NCBI RefSeq assembly: GCF_018070075.1
Contig: NZ_JAGPXE010000004.1
Location: 434,001-498,000 of the forward strand
Source: Saccharopolyspora endophytica
GTDB taxonomy: Bacteria; Actinomycetota; Actinomycetes; Mycobacteriales; Pseudonocardiaceae
DNA length: 64,000 bases
Reading direction: 5' to 3'
The notes below the pieces were generated by a model, which did not search any database, was not told where the DNA came from, and worked only from the letters and a program-made list of their open reading frames with translations. Made by a program: the position numbers and the translations under genes. Positions 1-8,818 of this stretch are shown here, in pieces. Position 1 is the first letter of the stretch; every line of letters begins with the position of its first letter.

Positions 1-1003
1 CGGCCTCCTCGCTGCGACCGCCGACGCGCGTCGGCTCGAGCTTCTTGTGCGTCGGCGTGCCGGAGTCGAACCCGGCGGCGATCACCGTGACCCGGACCTC
101 GTCGCCGAGCGAGTCGTCGATGACCGTACCGAAGATGATGTTGGCCTCGGGGTGCGCGGACTCCTGGACCAGCGACGCCGACTCGTTGATCTCGAACAGG
201 CCGAGATCCGAACCGCCCGCTATGGCCAGCAGCACTCCGTGGGCGCCTTCCATCGACGCCTCCAGCAGCGGCGAGTTGATCGCCTTCTGCGCGGCTTCGA
301 CGGCTCTGCCATCACCCCTCGCCGAGCCGATGCCCATCAAGGCGCTGCCCGCTCCGGACATGACGCTCTTGACGTCGGCGAAGTCGAGGTTGATCAGGCC
401 CGGCGTGGTGATCAGGTCGGTGATGCCCTGGACACCGGAGAGCAGGACCTCGTCGGCCGAGCGGAAGGCGTCCATCAGGCTCACGCCGATGTCGCCGAGC
501 TGCAGCAGCCGGTCGTTCGGGATGACGATCAGGGTGTCGCAGCAGTCGCGCAGCTCCTTGATGCCCTGTTCGGCCTGGGACGCGCGGCGCTTGCCCTCGA
601 AGGAGAACGGCCGGGTGACCACACCGATGGTCAGCGCACCGAGCTTGCGCGCGATGTTGGCGACCACCGGGGCGCCACCGGTTCCGGTGCCACCGCCTTC
701 ACCGGCGGTCACGAACACCATGTCGGCGCCCTTGAGGACCTCTTCGATCTCCTCGGCGTGATCCTCGGCGGCCTTGTGACCGACCTCCGGCGCCGCACCG
801 GCACCGAGACCGCGAGTGAGCTCGCGCCCGATGTCGAGCTTGACGTCGGCATCGGACATCAGCAGGGCCTGCGCGTCGGTGTTCACCGCGATGAACTCAA
901 CACCTTTGAGCCCGACCTCGATCATGCGGTTCACGGCGTTGACGCCGCCGCCACCGATGCCGACGACTTTGATCACCGCGAGATAGTTGTGCGGGGGCGT
1001 CAT
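1..1003 (-). CDS. ftsZ: Cell division protein FtsZ (C-terminus beyond window edge)
   Basis: Tubulin-like GTPase that polymerises into the cytoplasmic Z ring and recruits the divisome. The 334 visible residues contain the N-terminal [16 protein letters not shown] nucleotide-binding segment (about residues 12-27), the tubulin signature [12 protein letters not shown] (about 100-112) and the late-core AAGFDSGT stretch near the window edge. The FtsW/SepF-binding tail is off the window. ATG at 1003 is preceded by AGGAAGG. Unlike most actinobacteria, the next gene upstream on the same strand is not ftsQ: about 5.6 kb of unrelated genes separate them, so ftsZ probably depends on promoters in 1004-1492. 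Confidence 0.97.
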   Translation of the reverse strand, partial: MTPPHNYLAVIKVVGIGGGGVNAVNRMIEVGLKGVEFIAVNTDAQALLMSDADVKLDIGRELTRGLGAGAAPEVGHKAAEDHAEEIEEVLKGADMVFVTAGEGGGTGTGGAPVVANIARKLGALTIGVVTRPFSFEGKRRASQAEQGIKELRDCCDTLIVIPNDRLLQLGDIGVSLMDAFRSADEVLLSGVQGITDLITTPGLINLDFADVKSVMSGAGSALMGIGSARGDGRAVEAAQKAINSPLLEASMEGAHGVLLAIAGGSDLGLFEINESASLVQESAHPEANIIFGTVIDDSLGDEVRVTVIAAGFDSGTPTHKKLEPTRVGGRSEEA

Positions 1004-1492
1004 CGGATCCGCCTTCCTGATCGTGGCTGGTGTGCTCTCTGCATCGACCGCCGGGACGGCCGCTGAGCCGGTGCCGCCGATGCGGCTCCCCCTGGTCGTC
1101 GGCGCGGGATTCGACGTGCATCCGACCCCGTGCCCGGTCCGGACCGTAGGCGCGATCGCACCCCTGCGTCCAGCAGCCACGCCGGTTTCGGCAGCAGCAG
1201 TTCTGTGCTGTGCACCTCGTCGTTCCGCCCGACGTCATCCGTGTTGCTCAGCGGGTCCGCCCGTTGCCGCAGCGAGCCCAGTTTCTCGTTCCTCCCCTTG
1301 CGATGACCGCGTCCGCGAACGTGATCACCACAACGAACACCGTACCTGGCCATCCGCTCACCCGGTTGAGGCAGTCGCGATTCCACAACGGGCTTCTTCG
1401 CAGCGGACAGCGCCGGGGAATCCGGACTGCAGGTGTCTGGATTGGCTGCGACCGTCTCCGCTCGCGGGCAACGAGACGTCAGGAAGGAAGCC
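1004..1492. other. Divergent intergenic region between ftsZ and an SDR gene
   Basis: These 489 bp separate two divergently read genes and must hold the promoter(s) of ftsZ on the minus strand and of the SDR gene on the plus strand. I see the ribosome binding sites at both edges but no convincing -35/-10 pair and no small gene with good coding character. The stretch around 1310-1345 is less GC-rich than its surroundings. Confidence 0.5.
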
Positions 1493-2410
1493 ATGGCAGC
1501 GGATCTGCGAGACAGGGTCGTGTTGGTCGCCGGTGCGACGCGGGGAGCCGGACGCGGGATCGCGGTGGAGCTCGGCGCGGCGGGCGCGACGGTGTACTGC
1601 ACCGGGCGCACGACACGCACCCAGCGCTCGGACTACGACCGCCCGGAGACCATTGAGGACACCGCCGAGAGGGTCACGCGCGCCGGCGGGACGGGCATCG
1701 CCGTCCGGGTCGACCACACCGTCCCGGACGAGGTCCGGGACCTGGTGCGCCGCGTGGAGTCCGAGCAGGGGCGGCTCGACGTCCTGGTCAACGACCTCGG
1801 CGGCGAGCACCTGATGGACTGGAACAAGCCGATCTGGGAGCAGGACCTGACCAAGGGCCTGCAACGGCTGCGCACCGGCATCGAGGCCCACATGATCACC
1901 AGCCACTTCGCGCTCGGCCTGCTGAGCAGGCGCGCGGGCGGACTGGTCGTGGAGCTCACCGACGGCACGGCCGAGGTGAACGAGCGGTTCTACCGCAACG
2001 AGTGCGGCGCGTTCTTCGACGTCGCCAAGACGGCGTTGCACCGGCTGGCACGCGCGCAGGGCGAGGAGCTGGCGCCGCTGGGCGGCACCGCGGTCTCGCT
2101 GACGCCCGGCTGGTTGCGCTCGGAGATGATGCTGGAGCACTACGACGTGACCGAGGAGAACTGGCGCGAGTCCACGATCGCCCCACCGGGTTTCGCCATC
2201 GCCGAGTCCCCCGCCTACGTGGGCCGCGCGGTGGTGGCGCTGGCCGGCGATCCGGACGTGGCGCGGTGGAACACCCAGTCGTTGTCCAGCGGTTTCCTGG
2301 CCAAGGAGTACGGGTTCACCGACACCGACGGGTCGCAGCCGGACTGCTGGCGGTTCGCGCTGGAGGTCGAGTGGGTCGGCGGCGAGGGCGACCCCGCCGA
2401 CTACCGGTAG
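1493..2410 (+). CDS. Atypical short-chain dehydrogenase/reductase, catalytic Tyr replaced
   Basis: About 305-residue Rossmann protein of the SDR superfamily. ATG at 1493 follows AGGAAGGAAG. The glycine motif is AGATRGAGRGIA (residues 13-24), close to TGxxxGxG, and VNDLGG (about 99-104) stands where NNAG is usual. The active site is degenerate: the YxxxK tyrosine is Phe175 (FDVAK, with Lys179 kept), and the usual Ser falls at Thr156. It may bind NAD(P)H with a different chemistry or a non-redox role. It overlaps the WYL regulator gene tail to tail by 10 bp. Substrate unknown. Confidence 0.8.
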   Translation: MAADLRDRVVLVAGATRGAGRGIAVELGAAGATVYCTGRTTRTQRSDYDRPETIEDTAERVTRAGGTGIAVRVDHTVPDEVRDLVRRVESEQGRLDVLVNDLGGEHLMDWNKPIWEQDLTKGLQRLRTGIEAHMITSHFALGLLSRRAGGLVVELTDGTAEVNERFYRNECGAFFDVAKTALHRLARAQGEELAPLGGTAVSLTPGWLRSEMMLEHYDVTEENWRESTIAPPGFAIAESPAYVGRAVVALAGDPDVARWNTQSLSSGFLAKEYGFTDTDGSQPDCWRFALEVEWVGGEGDPADYR

Positions 2411-3363
2411 AGCTCGGCGAAGCGCTCGGCGGCGCTCGCGAGGTCCTGGCGCAGCGGTTCCGGTGCCAGGACCTCGGCTTCCGGTCCCAGCGCGAGGATC
2501 TGGGCGAACGCGACCTGCAGCGATTCGGCCCGGAAGGTGGTGCGGACCCAGCCGCGCTCGTCGGGTTCTCCGGCGGCGTCCTCGGCTTCGGCGGCGGCCG
2601 GGCCGTCGACCATGCCGCGCAACCTGCGGAGTCCGGTGGGGCTGAGCCGGATCTCGACGTCGAGGGTGAGCAGCGAGCGGGAGAACTCCTCGGCGGTGCG
2701 GTCCCAGAACGCGGCTAGGTCGAAGGTCTCGTCGCGGACGAACTCCTCCCCCTCGCCGACCCCGCGGAACCGGTCGACCCGGTAGGTCCGGAACCGCCCG
2801 TCGCAGCGCGCGGCCAGGTACCAGACACCGGCTTTGAGGACGAGGCCGTGCGGTTCGAGCTCGCGCCGGACGAGGCGTTCACCCCGCTGGTAGTCGGCGG
2901 TGATGCGCAGGTCCCGCCACACCGCGCGGCCGATTTCGGCCAGCAGTGCGGGTGTTTCGGCTTCGCGGAACCAGCGGGGAGCGTCGAGGTGGAACCGCTG
3001 CCCGACCCGCTGCGGCGCGTCCTGGAACGGCGGCGCCAGCGCTGCGGCGGCCTTCAGGCGGGCGGCCTCGACCGCCTCGCCCAGTCCCATGTCGATCGCG
3101 GCCCCGGGCACCCCGGACAGGAACAGCGCCTCGGCCTCCTCGCGGTGCAGGCCGTTGAGCTTCGACCGGTAACCGCCGAGCAACCGGTACCCGCCGCCGC
3201 GCCCGCGCTCGGCGTAGACCGGCACCCCGGCCTCGGCCAGCGCCAGCACGTCGCGCGCCACGGTCCGCTCGGAGACCTCCAGCTCGCGCGCCAGCTCAGG
3301 CCCGTTCATCGACCCCCGGACCTGCAACAAGCACAACAACGACACCAACCGAGCCGCCCGCAC
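2401..3363 (-). CDS. HTH/WYL-domain transcriptional regulator (YafY/DeoR-like)
   Basis: About 320-residue regulator. The N-terminal winged helix (about residues 1-60) has SERTVARDVLALAEAGVPVY, typical of DeoR/HTH_11 proteins. A WYL domain follows around residues 130-210 with GVWYLAARC and FRTYRVDRF. The C-terminal WCX-type segment ends in AERFAELYR. WYL proteins sense ligands, often nucleic-acid or metabolite signals, and regulate nearby or defence genes. I chose GTG 3363 (VRAARLVSLL); an earlier GTG at 3411 is in frame. The regulator lies next to a permease stump and an array of palindromes 90 bp upstream of its start, which could be its operator. Its target is unknown. Confidence 0.85.
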   Translation of the reverse strand: MRAARLVSLLCLLQVRGSMNGPELARELEVSERTVARDVLALAEAGVPVYAERGRGGGYRLLGGYRSKLNGLHREEAEALFLSGVPGAAIDMGLGEAVEAARLKAAAALAPPFQDAPQRVGQRFHLDAPRWFREAETPALLAEIGRAVWRDLRITADYQRGERLVRRELEPHGLVLKAGVWYLAARCDGRFRTYRVDRFRGVGEGEEFVRDETFDLAAFWDRTAEEFSRSLLTLDVEIRLSPTGLRRLRGMVDGPAAAEAEDAAGEPDERGWVRTTFRAESLQVAFAQILALGPEAEVLAPEPLRQDLASAAERFAELYR

Positions 3364-3450
3364 GTCCCCACCGTACGACCCACCCCCGACAACCCGAGGC
3401 AGCACGACCACACACCCCCACCCCGATCACGACGCCACCTCGTCAACCCG

Positions 3451-3570
3451 GATTACTGCCGTAATCAGGCCCCCGATTACGGCCGTAATCAGGCCCCCGA
3501 TTACGGCCGTAATCCGGTCCCCGAATACGGCCGTAATCCGGTAGCCGGTTGCGGCGGTGTTCCGGGTGGT
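3451..3570. repeat. 24-bp tandem array of 16-bp palindromes (GATTACGGCCGTAATC type)
   Basis: Five consecutive 24-bp units start at 3451, 3475, 3499, 3523 and 3547. Each is a 16-bp inverted repeat, GATTACGGCCGTAATC in its perfect form (units 2 and 3), plus an 8-bp spacer (AGGCCCCC, CGGTCCCC and similar). Unit 1 has one mismatch in the core, unit 4 one at the edge, and unit 5 is strongly degraded. The array lies between the start of the WYL regulator gene and the stop of the permease remnant. Confidence 0.95.
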
Positions 3571-3582
3571 GGTGGGTCGGGG

Positions 3583-3861
3583 TCAGCGGAGGCCTGTGGT
3601 TTTGAGGGATTGGACCAGCCAGCGTTGGCCGAAGAGGAAGACCAGGACCGTGGGCAGGGCGGCGAGCGCTCCCGCGGCGATGACGTAGTGCATCTTCGAG
3701 GCGTACTGGCCCTGCAGCGAGGCGATGCCGACCTGGACCACGCGCAGCGACTCGTCCTGGGCCACCGCCAGCGGCCACAGGAAGGAGTTCCAGTTGGCCA
3801 GGAAGAACAGCACCGCCAGCGCGGCCAGCATGGGCCTGCTCAGCGGCAGCACCACGTGCCA
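3583..3861 (-). pseudogene. 3' remnant of a carbohydrate ABC transporter permease (MalG family)
   Basis: Reads as the last 92 residues of a MalG-type inner-membrane permease. The sequence WHVVLPLSRPMLAALAVLFF is the region just after the EAA loop. Two transmembrane segments follow, with the C-terminal QRWLVQSLKTTGLR typical of the family. The reading frame is cut at 3861/3862, exactly where the right end of the TnpB element begins. The missing 5' two thirds are not found on the far side of the element (5120-5350), so insertion was accompanied or followed by a deletion. No start codon or partner permease is present, so it is non-functional. Confidence 0.85.
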
Positions 3862-3953
3862 TTGACATCCACACCGGCCTCATGACCGATGCTTCCTACC
3901 GCGCCTGGCTACTTGGAGCTCGCGTAGCCAGGTCACCTCGGTGGGTTCCTGCT
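3862..3953 (-). ncRNA. Possible omega/reRNA 3' segment at TnpB element right end
   Basis: In active TnpB systems a guide RNA is read from the 3' part of tnpB through the right end, and the bases just outside serve as guide. Here the 92 bp between the tnpB stop and the TCAA end carry a 9-bp hairpin (3904-3932). The adjoining minus-strand sequence is the permease stump (TGGCACGTGGTGCTGC). This is inferred by analogy; the 5' limit of such an RNA would lie inside tnpB. Confidence 0.3.
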
Positions 3954-5119
3954 TCAATGCGCTTCGCCGCCCTGAGGTGGGCTTACTTGCGCTCCACAGG
4001 CTGTCACCGCCAGCCCGGCGGCCTGTGCAACGTTGACAGCGGCGTTGACATCGCGGTCCAGCCATAGCCCGCACGTCTTGCACTGCCAGGTACGCACGTG
4101 CAGCGGCTTGGGGCCGTCCTTGCTCTCGCATTTCGAGCACGTCTGGGACGTAGGCTCGAAACGGCCGATTCGAAAGAACCTCCGCCCGTGGACCGCCGCT
4201 TTGTACTCCACCATGGCTACGAACGACGACCACCCAGCGTCGAGCACCGACTTCGCCAAACGCGTACGCGCAAGCCCCGACACGGACAGGTCCTCCACCG
4301 CGATCGCTTGGTTCTCGCGGATCAGCTGCGTGGAGAGCTGGTGGTGGAAGTCACGGCGTGCGTCAGCGACGCGAACATGCGCGCGGGCCAACTTGATCCG
4401 GGCCTTCTCCCGGTTCGCCGATCCCGCCTCCTTGCGCGTCACGCTCCTCTGAGCGCGCTTGAGCTTCTCCTCCGCCCTGCGCAGAAGCCTCGGCGCTTCG
4501 ATCTTGGTGCCGTCGGACAGCACAGCGAAATGCCGCAGCCCCAGGTCAACGCCGATTTCTGGCGCCTCACCCGAAATCGGTTCGGTCTCGACGTCAACGA
4601 CGAACGAAGCGAAGTACCGTCCACTCGCGTCCTTGATCACGGTTACGCTCGAGGGGACGGACGGCAGTGGCCGGGACAATTTCACCGGCACATAGCCAAT
4701 CTTCGACAACCGACGTTTCGCACCAGTTGTGATCGAGAACTTCGTACTGGCGGTGAACCGGACCGACTGACATCGATCACGCCGACTCTTGAACCTCGGC
4801 ACGGCGACGCTTCGCCCTTGCGTTCCCCTCTGATCGAGTCGAAGAAGTTGGCATAAGCCCTGTCGGCATCACGCAGGGCCTGCTGCAGCACCACGGCGGA
4901 GACCTCACCCAACCAATTTCGTTCGGGTGTTCTCTTCGCCTCGGTGATCAACCTCTTCGACAACTCCGCTACCGAGGGCAACTTCGCCCCAGCTCGGTAC
5001 GCATCCTGCCGCGCGGTGATGGCATCGTTGAAAACCACTCGAGCACAGCCGAACGCTCGAGCCAACGCCGTCTGCTGACCAGGAGTCGGATACAAGCGGT
5101 ACCGGTAGCGGAGTTTCAC
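3954..5119 (-). pseudogene. tnpB: TnpB (OrfB) RNA-guided nuclease gene with a single-base frameshift
   Basis: N-terminal part (GTG 5119 to about 4815) reads MKLRYRYRLYPTPGQQTALA...FFDSIRGERKG, the usual helix-turn-helix start of TnpB. The remainder continues in another frame with VAVPRFKSRRD and the RuvC-like core: GVDLGLRHFAVL (first Asp), AVEDLSVSGL (Glu), zinc finger CSKCESKDGPKPLHVRTWQC and LDRDVNAAVNVAQAAG (last Asp). All three catalytic acids and the Cys4 finger are present. Restoring one base near 4815 (GGCGA to GGCCGA) rejoins the frames as ERKGRSVAVPRFKSRR. The gene is therefore a recent-looking pseudogene. Confidence 0.88.
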
Positions 5120-5352
5120 GCTTTCATCGTATCTGTAATTCTTTTCCTACCAACCACTTTCACATCTTTGCGCACGGATGTTCTGACACGGCATCACAAT
5201 TGGAGAAACAGCAACTCCCAGTGGGCAAGAAGAGGCCGAACATCCCCGCGATCACCACTCCGGGGCACCGCTCTGGGTGACGCGGAGCGCAATCCAGCGC
5301 GTCGCCATCCTTCACCGAGACGCCTCACCGTCCCGAAACCTCGCAGCTGACG
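5120..5352. other. Gap holding the TnpB element left end
   Basis: This 233-bp stretch follows the nitric oxide synthase stop and precedes tnpB on the minus strand. The part from about 5120 to 5220 is clearly AT-richer than its surroundings and should contain the element left end. I find no 5' half of the broken permease and no convincing gene here. A 60-codon open frame on the plus strand has no family features. Confidence 0.5.
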
Positions 5353-6594
5353 TCAGGCGAAGTGGGGTGGGCCTCCGGTGAGGGCGCGTTGGGTGGCCTC
5401 GTCGTCGGCGTAGTAGTTCGGGCCCGGGGCTTCGGTGTCGTAGTAGCGGTGGAAGACCGGGGTCTGGGCGCCCGACATCGGCGGGACGATCCAGGACCAG
5501 TCGACCGGGCACTTGCGCCCCGCCGACTCCTCCTTCGCCAGGTGGGTGAGGAAGCGGTGCGACTCGGTGTGGTGATCGGTGATCGTCACGCCGGCCTGCT
5601 GGTAGGAGTGCAGGACGGCGCGGTTGAGCTCGACCAGCGCGCGGTCCCGCCACAGGGTGTCCTCGCGCGAGGTGTCCAGGCCCAGGCGCTCGGCGACGAC
5701 CGGGACGAGGTTGTAGCGGTCGTTGTCGGCGAAGTTGCGGGCACCGATCTCGGTGCCCATGTACCAGCCGTTGAACGGCGCGGCCGGGTACGAGACGCCG
5801 CCGATGCTCAGCCGCATGTTGCTGATGACCGGAACCGCGTGCCAGCGCAGCCCGAGCTCGGCGAACCACGGCAGGTCGGGATGGGTCATCGGGACCTCGT
5901 GCACCGCGTCCGGGGGCAGCGCGAACATGTGCGCGCCCTCCTCGCGGGTCTCCACCACCAGCGGCAGCGGATCGAACCCCGTGGGGCGGGCCGGTGCTCG
6001 CCAGCCGTAACCGGTGACGGTCTCGGTGAACCGGGCGTAGCGCGGGTCGCCGAGCACATTGCCGTCCTGGCTGCGGTAACCGGCGTAGCGGATGAGCTGC
6101 TCGTTCCAGATCCGCGGCGCGGGCCGCTGCGGGGTCTCCGGCGGGAAGACGCTGATGACCGGGCGGATCTTGCCGCCGTTGGTGGCCATCCGCAGGTGCT
6201 CGACGCAGTGCGCGGCCACACCGGAGACGGTGTGCACGTCGCGCAGGTCGCGGACCTTCAGGCTGCGCCAGTACAACCGGCCGATGCAGCGGGCGCTGTT
6301 GCGCCAGGCGACCTTCGCGCCGTAGGAGAGCTCGTCGGGGGTGTGCCGATAGGTGCCGGTCGTCTCGACCTCGTAGCGCATCCGCGCCAGCCGCTGCTGG
6401 ATCGGGACCTCGACCTGGTTCTCGGCGTGGAACAGCCGCAGGAACTCCTCGGCCTCGGCGAGGTCGATCGCGGGCGCCCTGGGCGCGGGTGGCGGTGGGA
6501 CGGGTCGTAATCGGCGGGTCCGCTCCGCCGCACCTGATCCCCCGGAGAAGACCGCCTCCGGCGCTTCACCACTCACCCTGAACACGTCGCCCAC
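5353..6594 (-). CDS. nos: Bacterial nitric oxide synthase, oxygenase domain
   Basis: Haem-thiolate enzyme that makes NO and citrulline from arginine, using an external reductase; the protein has only the oxygenase domain (413 aa). Key features are WRNSARCIGR with the proximal haem ligand Cys103, the arginine-binding PFNGWYMGTEIG with Glu282, and the C-terminal WSWIVPPMSG pterin-side segment. The first ~45 residues are Pro/Arg-rich and look disordered. The start is taken as GTG 6594; no clear ribosome site is seen, and a start a few codons downstream is possible. It lies 50 bp after the ftsQ stop on the same strand, so readthrough from the dcw operon is likely. Confidence 0.95.
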   Translation of the reverse strand: MGDVFRVSGEAPEAVFSGGSGAAERTRRLRPVPPPPAPRAPAIDLAEAEEFLRLFHAENQVEVPIQQRLARMRYEVETTGTYRHTPDELSYGAKVAWRNSARCIGRLYWRSLKVRDLRDVHTVSGVAAHCVEHLRMATNGGKIRPVISVFPPETPQRPAPRIWNEQLIRYAGYRSQDGNVLGDPRYARFTETVTGYGWRAPARPTGFDPLPLVVETREEGAHMFALPPDAVHEVPMTHPDLPWFAELGLRWHAVPVISNMRLSIGGVSYPAAPFNGWYMGTEIGARNFADNDRYNLVPVVAERLGLDTSREDTLWRDRALVELNRAVLHSYQQAGVTITDHHTESHRFLTHLAKEESAGRKCPVDWSWIVPPMSGAQTPVFHRYYDTEAPGPNYYADDEATQRALTGGPPHFA

Positions 6595-6644
6595 GTTAGC
6601 GCGACGGAAACGATCTTGATCCGGTGCCGTTCGGTGACGGCCGT

Positions 6645-7370
6645 TCAGGCGACCGTGGGCAGCGCGGGTGTCGTAACGTCGTAAACCGTGCCGGGGCGGG
6701 TCAGCAGCGGCGGCAGGATCAGCGCCTTGCGCTGGGTGTCCTTCAGCGAACCCCAGTCGACGGTGCGACCGCCGGTGAGCTCCAGCCGCACGTCGCTCGG
6801 GCTGCGCGCCAGCACCGCGGTCACCTCACCCCGCACCGGGACCGGCAGCGCCACCAGCACCGACAGCGCGGCGCGGGTGGTGGGGTCGTCGGCGGCGGCC
6901 TTCGGCGCGCGCAGCTCCGGCACACCGGCGGGCGGTTCGGCGACCGTCTCGAACGGCACCCCGGCCACGTCGAGCACCCGGATCCCGTCGGTGGCGCGGA
7001 AGTACGCCGCCGGGGCCCGCTCGGTGACCTGGATGATCACCGTCGACGGCCAGTCCAGCACCGCCGTCGCGTCGGCGACCTTCGGCAAGCCGCGCAGGTG
7101 CTCCCGGATCTGCTCCGGATCCACCCGCAGCATCGGCGTGCCCTCGGCGACCTCGGCGGCCTGGATCACCGCGTCGGAGGACAGACCGTCGTTGCCCTCC
7201 ACGCGCACCGTCCGCACGCCCAGCAGCGGCGAGAAGTAGACGACCAGGAAACCGATGGTCGCCACCGCCAGCACACCCGGCAGCAGGAAGCGCCGCCAGG
7301 CTGGAGCGGGCGGCGCGCTCCGGCGCACCGGACGGCGCCGCGCTCGCTCCACCGCGCTCCGGTCCGTCAC
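6645..7370 (-). CDS. ftsQ: Cell division protein FtsQ/DivIB
   Basis: Bitopic divisome protein of 241 residues. A basic cytoplasmic tail of about 27 residues is followed by one membrane segment ([19 protein letters not shown]), then the POTRA domain beginning [21 protein letters not shown], and the FtsQ domain with [21 protein letters not shown]. The GTG start overlaps the murC stop by 4 bp (GTGA), so it is translationally coupled to murC. FtsZ normally follows but here nitric oxide synthase does. Confidence 0.95.
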   Translation of the reverse strand: MTDRSAVERARRRPVRRSAPPAPAWRRFLLPGVLAVATIGFLVVYFSPLLGVRTVRVEGNDGLSSDAVIQAAEVAEGTPMLRVDPEQIREHLRGLPKVADATAVLDWPSTVIIQVTERAPAAYFRATDGIRVLDVAGVPFETVAEPPAGVPELRAPKAAADDPTTRAALSVLVALPVPVRGEVTAVLARSPSDVRLELTGGRTVDWGSLKDTQRKALILPPLLTRPGTVYDVTTPALPTVA

Positions 7371-8818
7371 CCGTGGTCCTCCCCGTTGCCGTTGCCGCCG
7401 GAAGCGAGGGCCCGGTCGAGCTCACCGAGGATCTCCGGGCCGAGCATCGTCACGTCGCCCGCGCCCATGGTCAGCACCAGGTCGCCGGGACGCACCAGGC
7501 CCGCGACGCGCGGGCCCGCGTCGGTGAAGGACGGCTCGAAGTGCACGTTCTCGGCGGGCAGCGGGATCGCGTCGGAGATCAGCTTGCCCGTCACGCCCGG
7601 CTGCGGGTCCTCCCGCGCGCCGTAGACGTCGAGCACGACGACCTCGTCGGCCAGGCCCAGGGCCTCGGCGAACTCGGCGGCGAAGGTCGCGGTCCGGGAG
7701 AACAGGTGCGGCTGGAACACCACGACCAACCGGCCCGCACCGGCGACCGGGCGGGCCGCGCGCAGCTGCGCGGAGACCTCGGTCGGGTGGTGGGCGTAGT
7801 CGTCGTAGACGCGGATGCCGTTGACCCGGCCCTTGAACTCGAACCGGCGCCGCACGCCGCCGAACGCGGCCAGGCCTTCCAGCATCCCCTCCAGCGGGGC
7901 ACCGAGCTCCAGACCGGCCAGCAGGGCCGCGACGGCGTTGCCCGCCATGTGCTCGCCGGGGACGGCGACCTGCACGTCGACCAGCTCGCCGGCCACCAGC
8001 TCCACCGACACCACGCCGACGCCCTGGGTGGCGCGGTAGCCGGCCAGCCGGGCGTCGCCGTCGGCGGTGGCGTTCGCGCCGTAGCGGCGAACCCGCACGC
8101 CGGCGGATTCCGCCTGCACCGCAAGGGCTTCCGCGCCCGGGTCGTCGGAGCAGGCGATGAGCACGCCGCCCGGTTCGATGCGGCTGATGAAGTCCTCGAA
8201 GACCTTGGTGTAGGCCTCGGCGGTGCCGTGGTGGTCCAGGTGGTCGGGTTCGACGTTGGTCACCACCGCCACGGACGGGGCGAACACCAGGAACGATCCG
8301 TCGCTCTCGTCGGCCTCGGCGACGAAGACCCCGCCGTCGCCGTGGTGCGCGTTGGCACCGGACTCGTTGAGGTCGCCGCCGATGGCGAACGACGGGTCGA
8401 TCCGGCAGTGCTGCAACGCCACGGTGAGCATCGAGGTCGTCGAGGTCTTGCCGTGCGTGCCCGCGACGCAGGCGACGCGGTGGTCGGACATCAGCCCGGC
8501 CAGCGCTTCGGCCCGCCGCAGCACGGTGATGCCGCGCTCCTGCGCGGCGACCAGCTCGGCGTTGTCCGGGCGGATCGCGGTGGAGACCACCACGGCCGTC
8601 GGCTCCTGGTCGAGCAGGTCGAGGTTCTCGGCGTGGTGCCCGATCCCGATGCTCGCGCCCTGGGCGCGCAGCGCCATGACGGTGCGCGAGTCGCGCGCGT
8701 CGGAGCCGGAGACCTGGCGGCCGCGGGCGAGCAGGATGCGGGCGATGCCGCTCATCCCGGCCCCACCGATGCCCACCAGGTGAACCCGATCGAGCAGTCG
8801 GTCCATGTCGGCGGTCAT
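7367..8818 (-). CDS. murC: UDP-N-acetylmuramate--L-alanine ligase
   Basis: Cytoplasmic Mur ligase that adds the first amino acid, L-alanine, to UDP-MurNAc. In 483 residues it shows the N-terminal [19 protein letters not shown] nucleotide-binding motif (residues 12-30), the ATP-binding [10 protein letters not shown] (119-128), the central-domain [12 protein letters not shown] and the C-terminal [11 protein letters not shown] signature of MurC. The ATG at 8818 overlaps the murG stop by 4 bp; ATG 8806 is a possible alternative. Confidence 0.97.
   Translation of the reverse strand: MTADMDRLLDRVHLVGIGGAGMSGIARILLARGRQVSGSDARDSRTVMALRAQGASIGIGHHAENLDLLDQEPTAVVVSTAIRPDNAELVAAQERGITVLRRAEALAGLMSDHRVACVAGTHGKTSTTSMLTVALQHCRIDPSFAIGGDLNESGANAHHGDGGVFVAEADESDGSFLVFAPSVAVVTNVEPDHLDHHGTAEAYTKVFEDFISRIEPGGVLIACSDDPGAEALAVQAESAGVRVRRYGANATADGDARLAGYRATQGVGVVSVELVAGELVDVQVAVPGEHMAGNAVAALLAGLELGAPLEGMLEGLAAFGGVRRRFEFKGRVNGIRVYDDYAHHPTEVSAQLRAARPVAGAGRLVVVFQPHLFSRTATFAAEFAEALGLADEVVVLDVYGAREDPQPGVTGKLISDAIPLPAENVHFEPSFTDAGPRVAGLVRPGDLVLTMGAGDVTMLGPEILGELDRALASGGNGNGEDHG

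Larger units (their letters stand above)
3862..5140 (-). mobile_element. IS605/IS1341-type element with tnpB only (left end approximate)
   Basis: A single-gene element of the IS200/IS605 superfamily: tnpB without tnpA. The right end is inferred at 3862-3865, where the minus strand reads TCAA, a known cleavage tetranucleotide of this superfamily, directly abutting the broken permease gene. A 9-bp stem (CCTGGCTAC / GTAGCCAGG, 3904-3932) lies between the tnpB stop and that end. The left end lies in the AT-rich stretch beyond 5119 and is not resolved. No terminal inverted repeats or target duplication are expected for this family. Confidence 0.7.

Noticed and set aside
2002..2718. Plus-strand frame spanning the end of the SDR and the WYL gene
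   Set aside because: Shadow of the SDR and regulator genes in another phase; no start signal or domain.
3443..3570. CRISPR array or repetitive peptide (PDYGRNRG repeats)
   Set aside because: Spacers are only 8 bp and nearly identical, and repeats are self-palindromic; the repetitive peptide is a by-product of the 24-bp period being divisible by three.
4805..4825. Programmed ribosomal frameshift in tnpB
   Set aside because: No slippery heptamer or downstream pseudoknot is apparent, and TnpB is not known to need one; a plain deletion explains it.
4682..5119. Independent small protein encoded upstream of TnpB
   Set aside because: Its first part is the normal TnpB N-terminus; the last third loses similarity after a one-base shift, so it is a piece of the broken tnpB.
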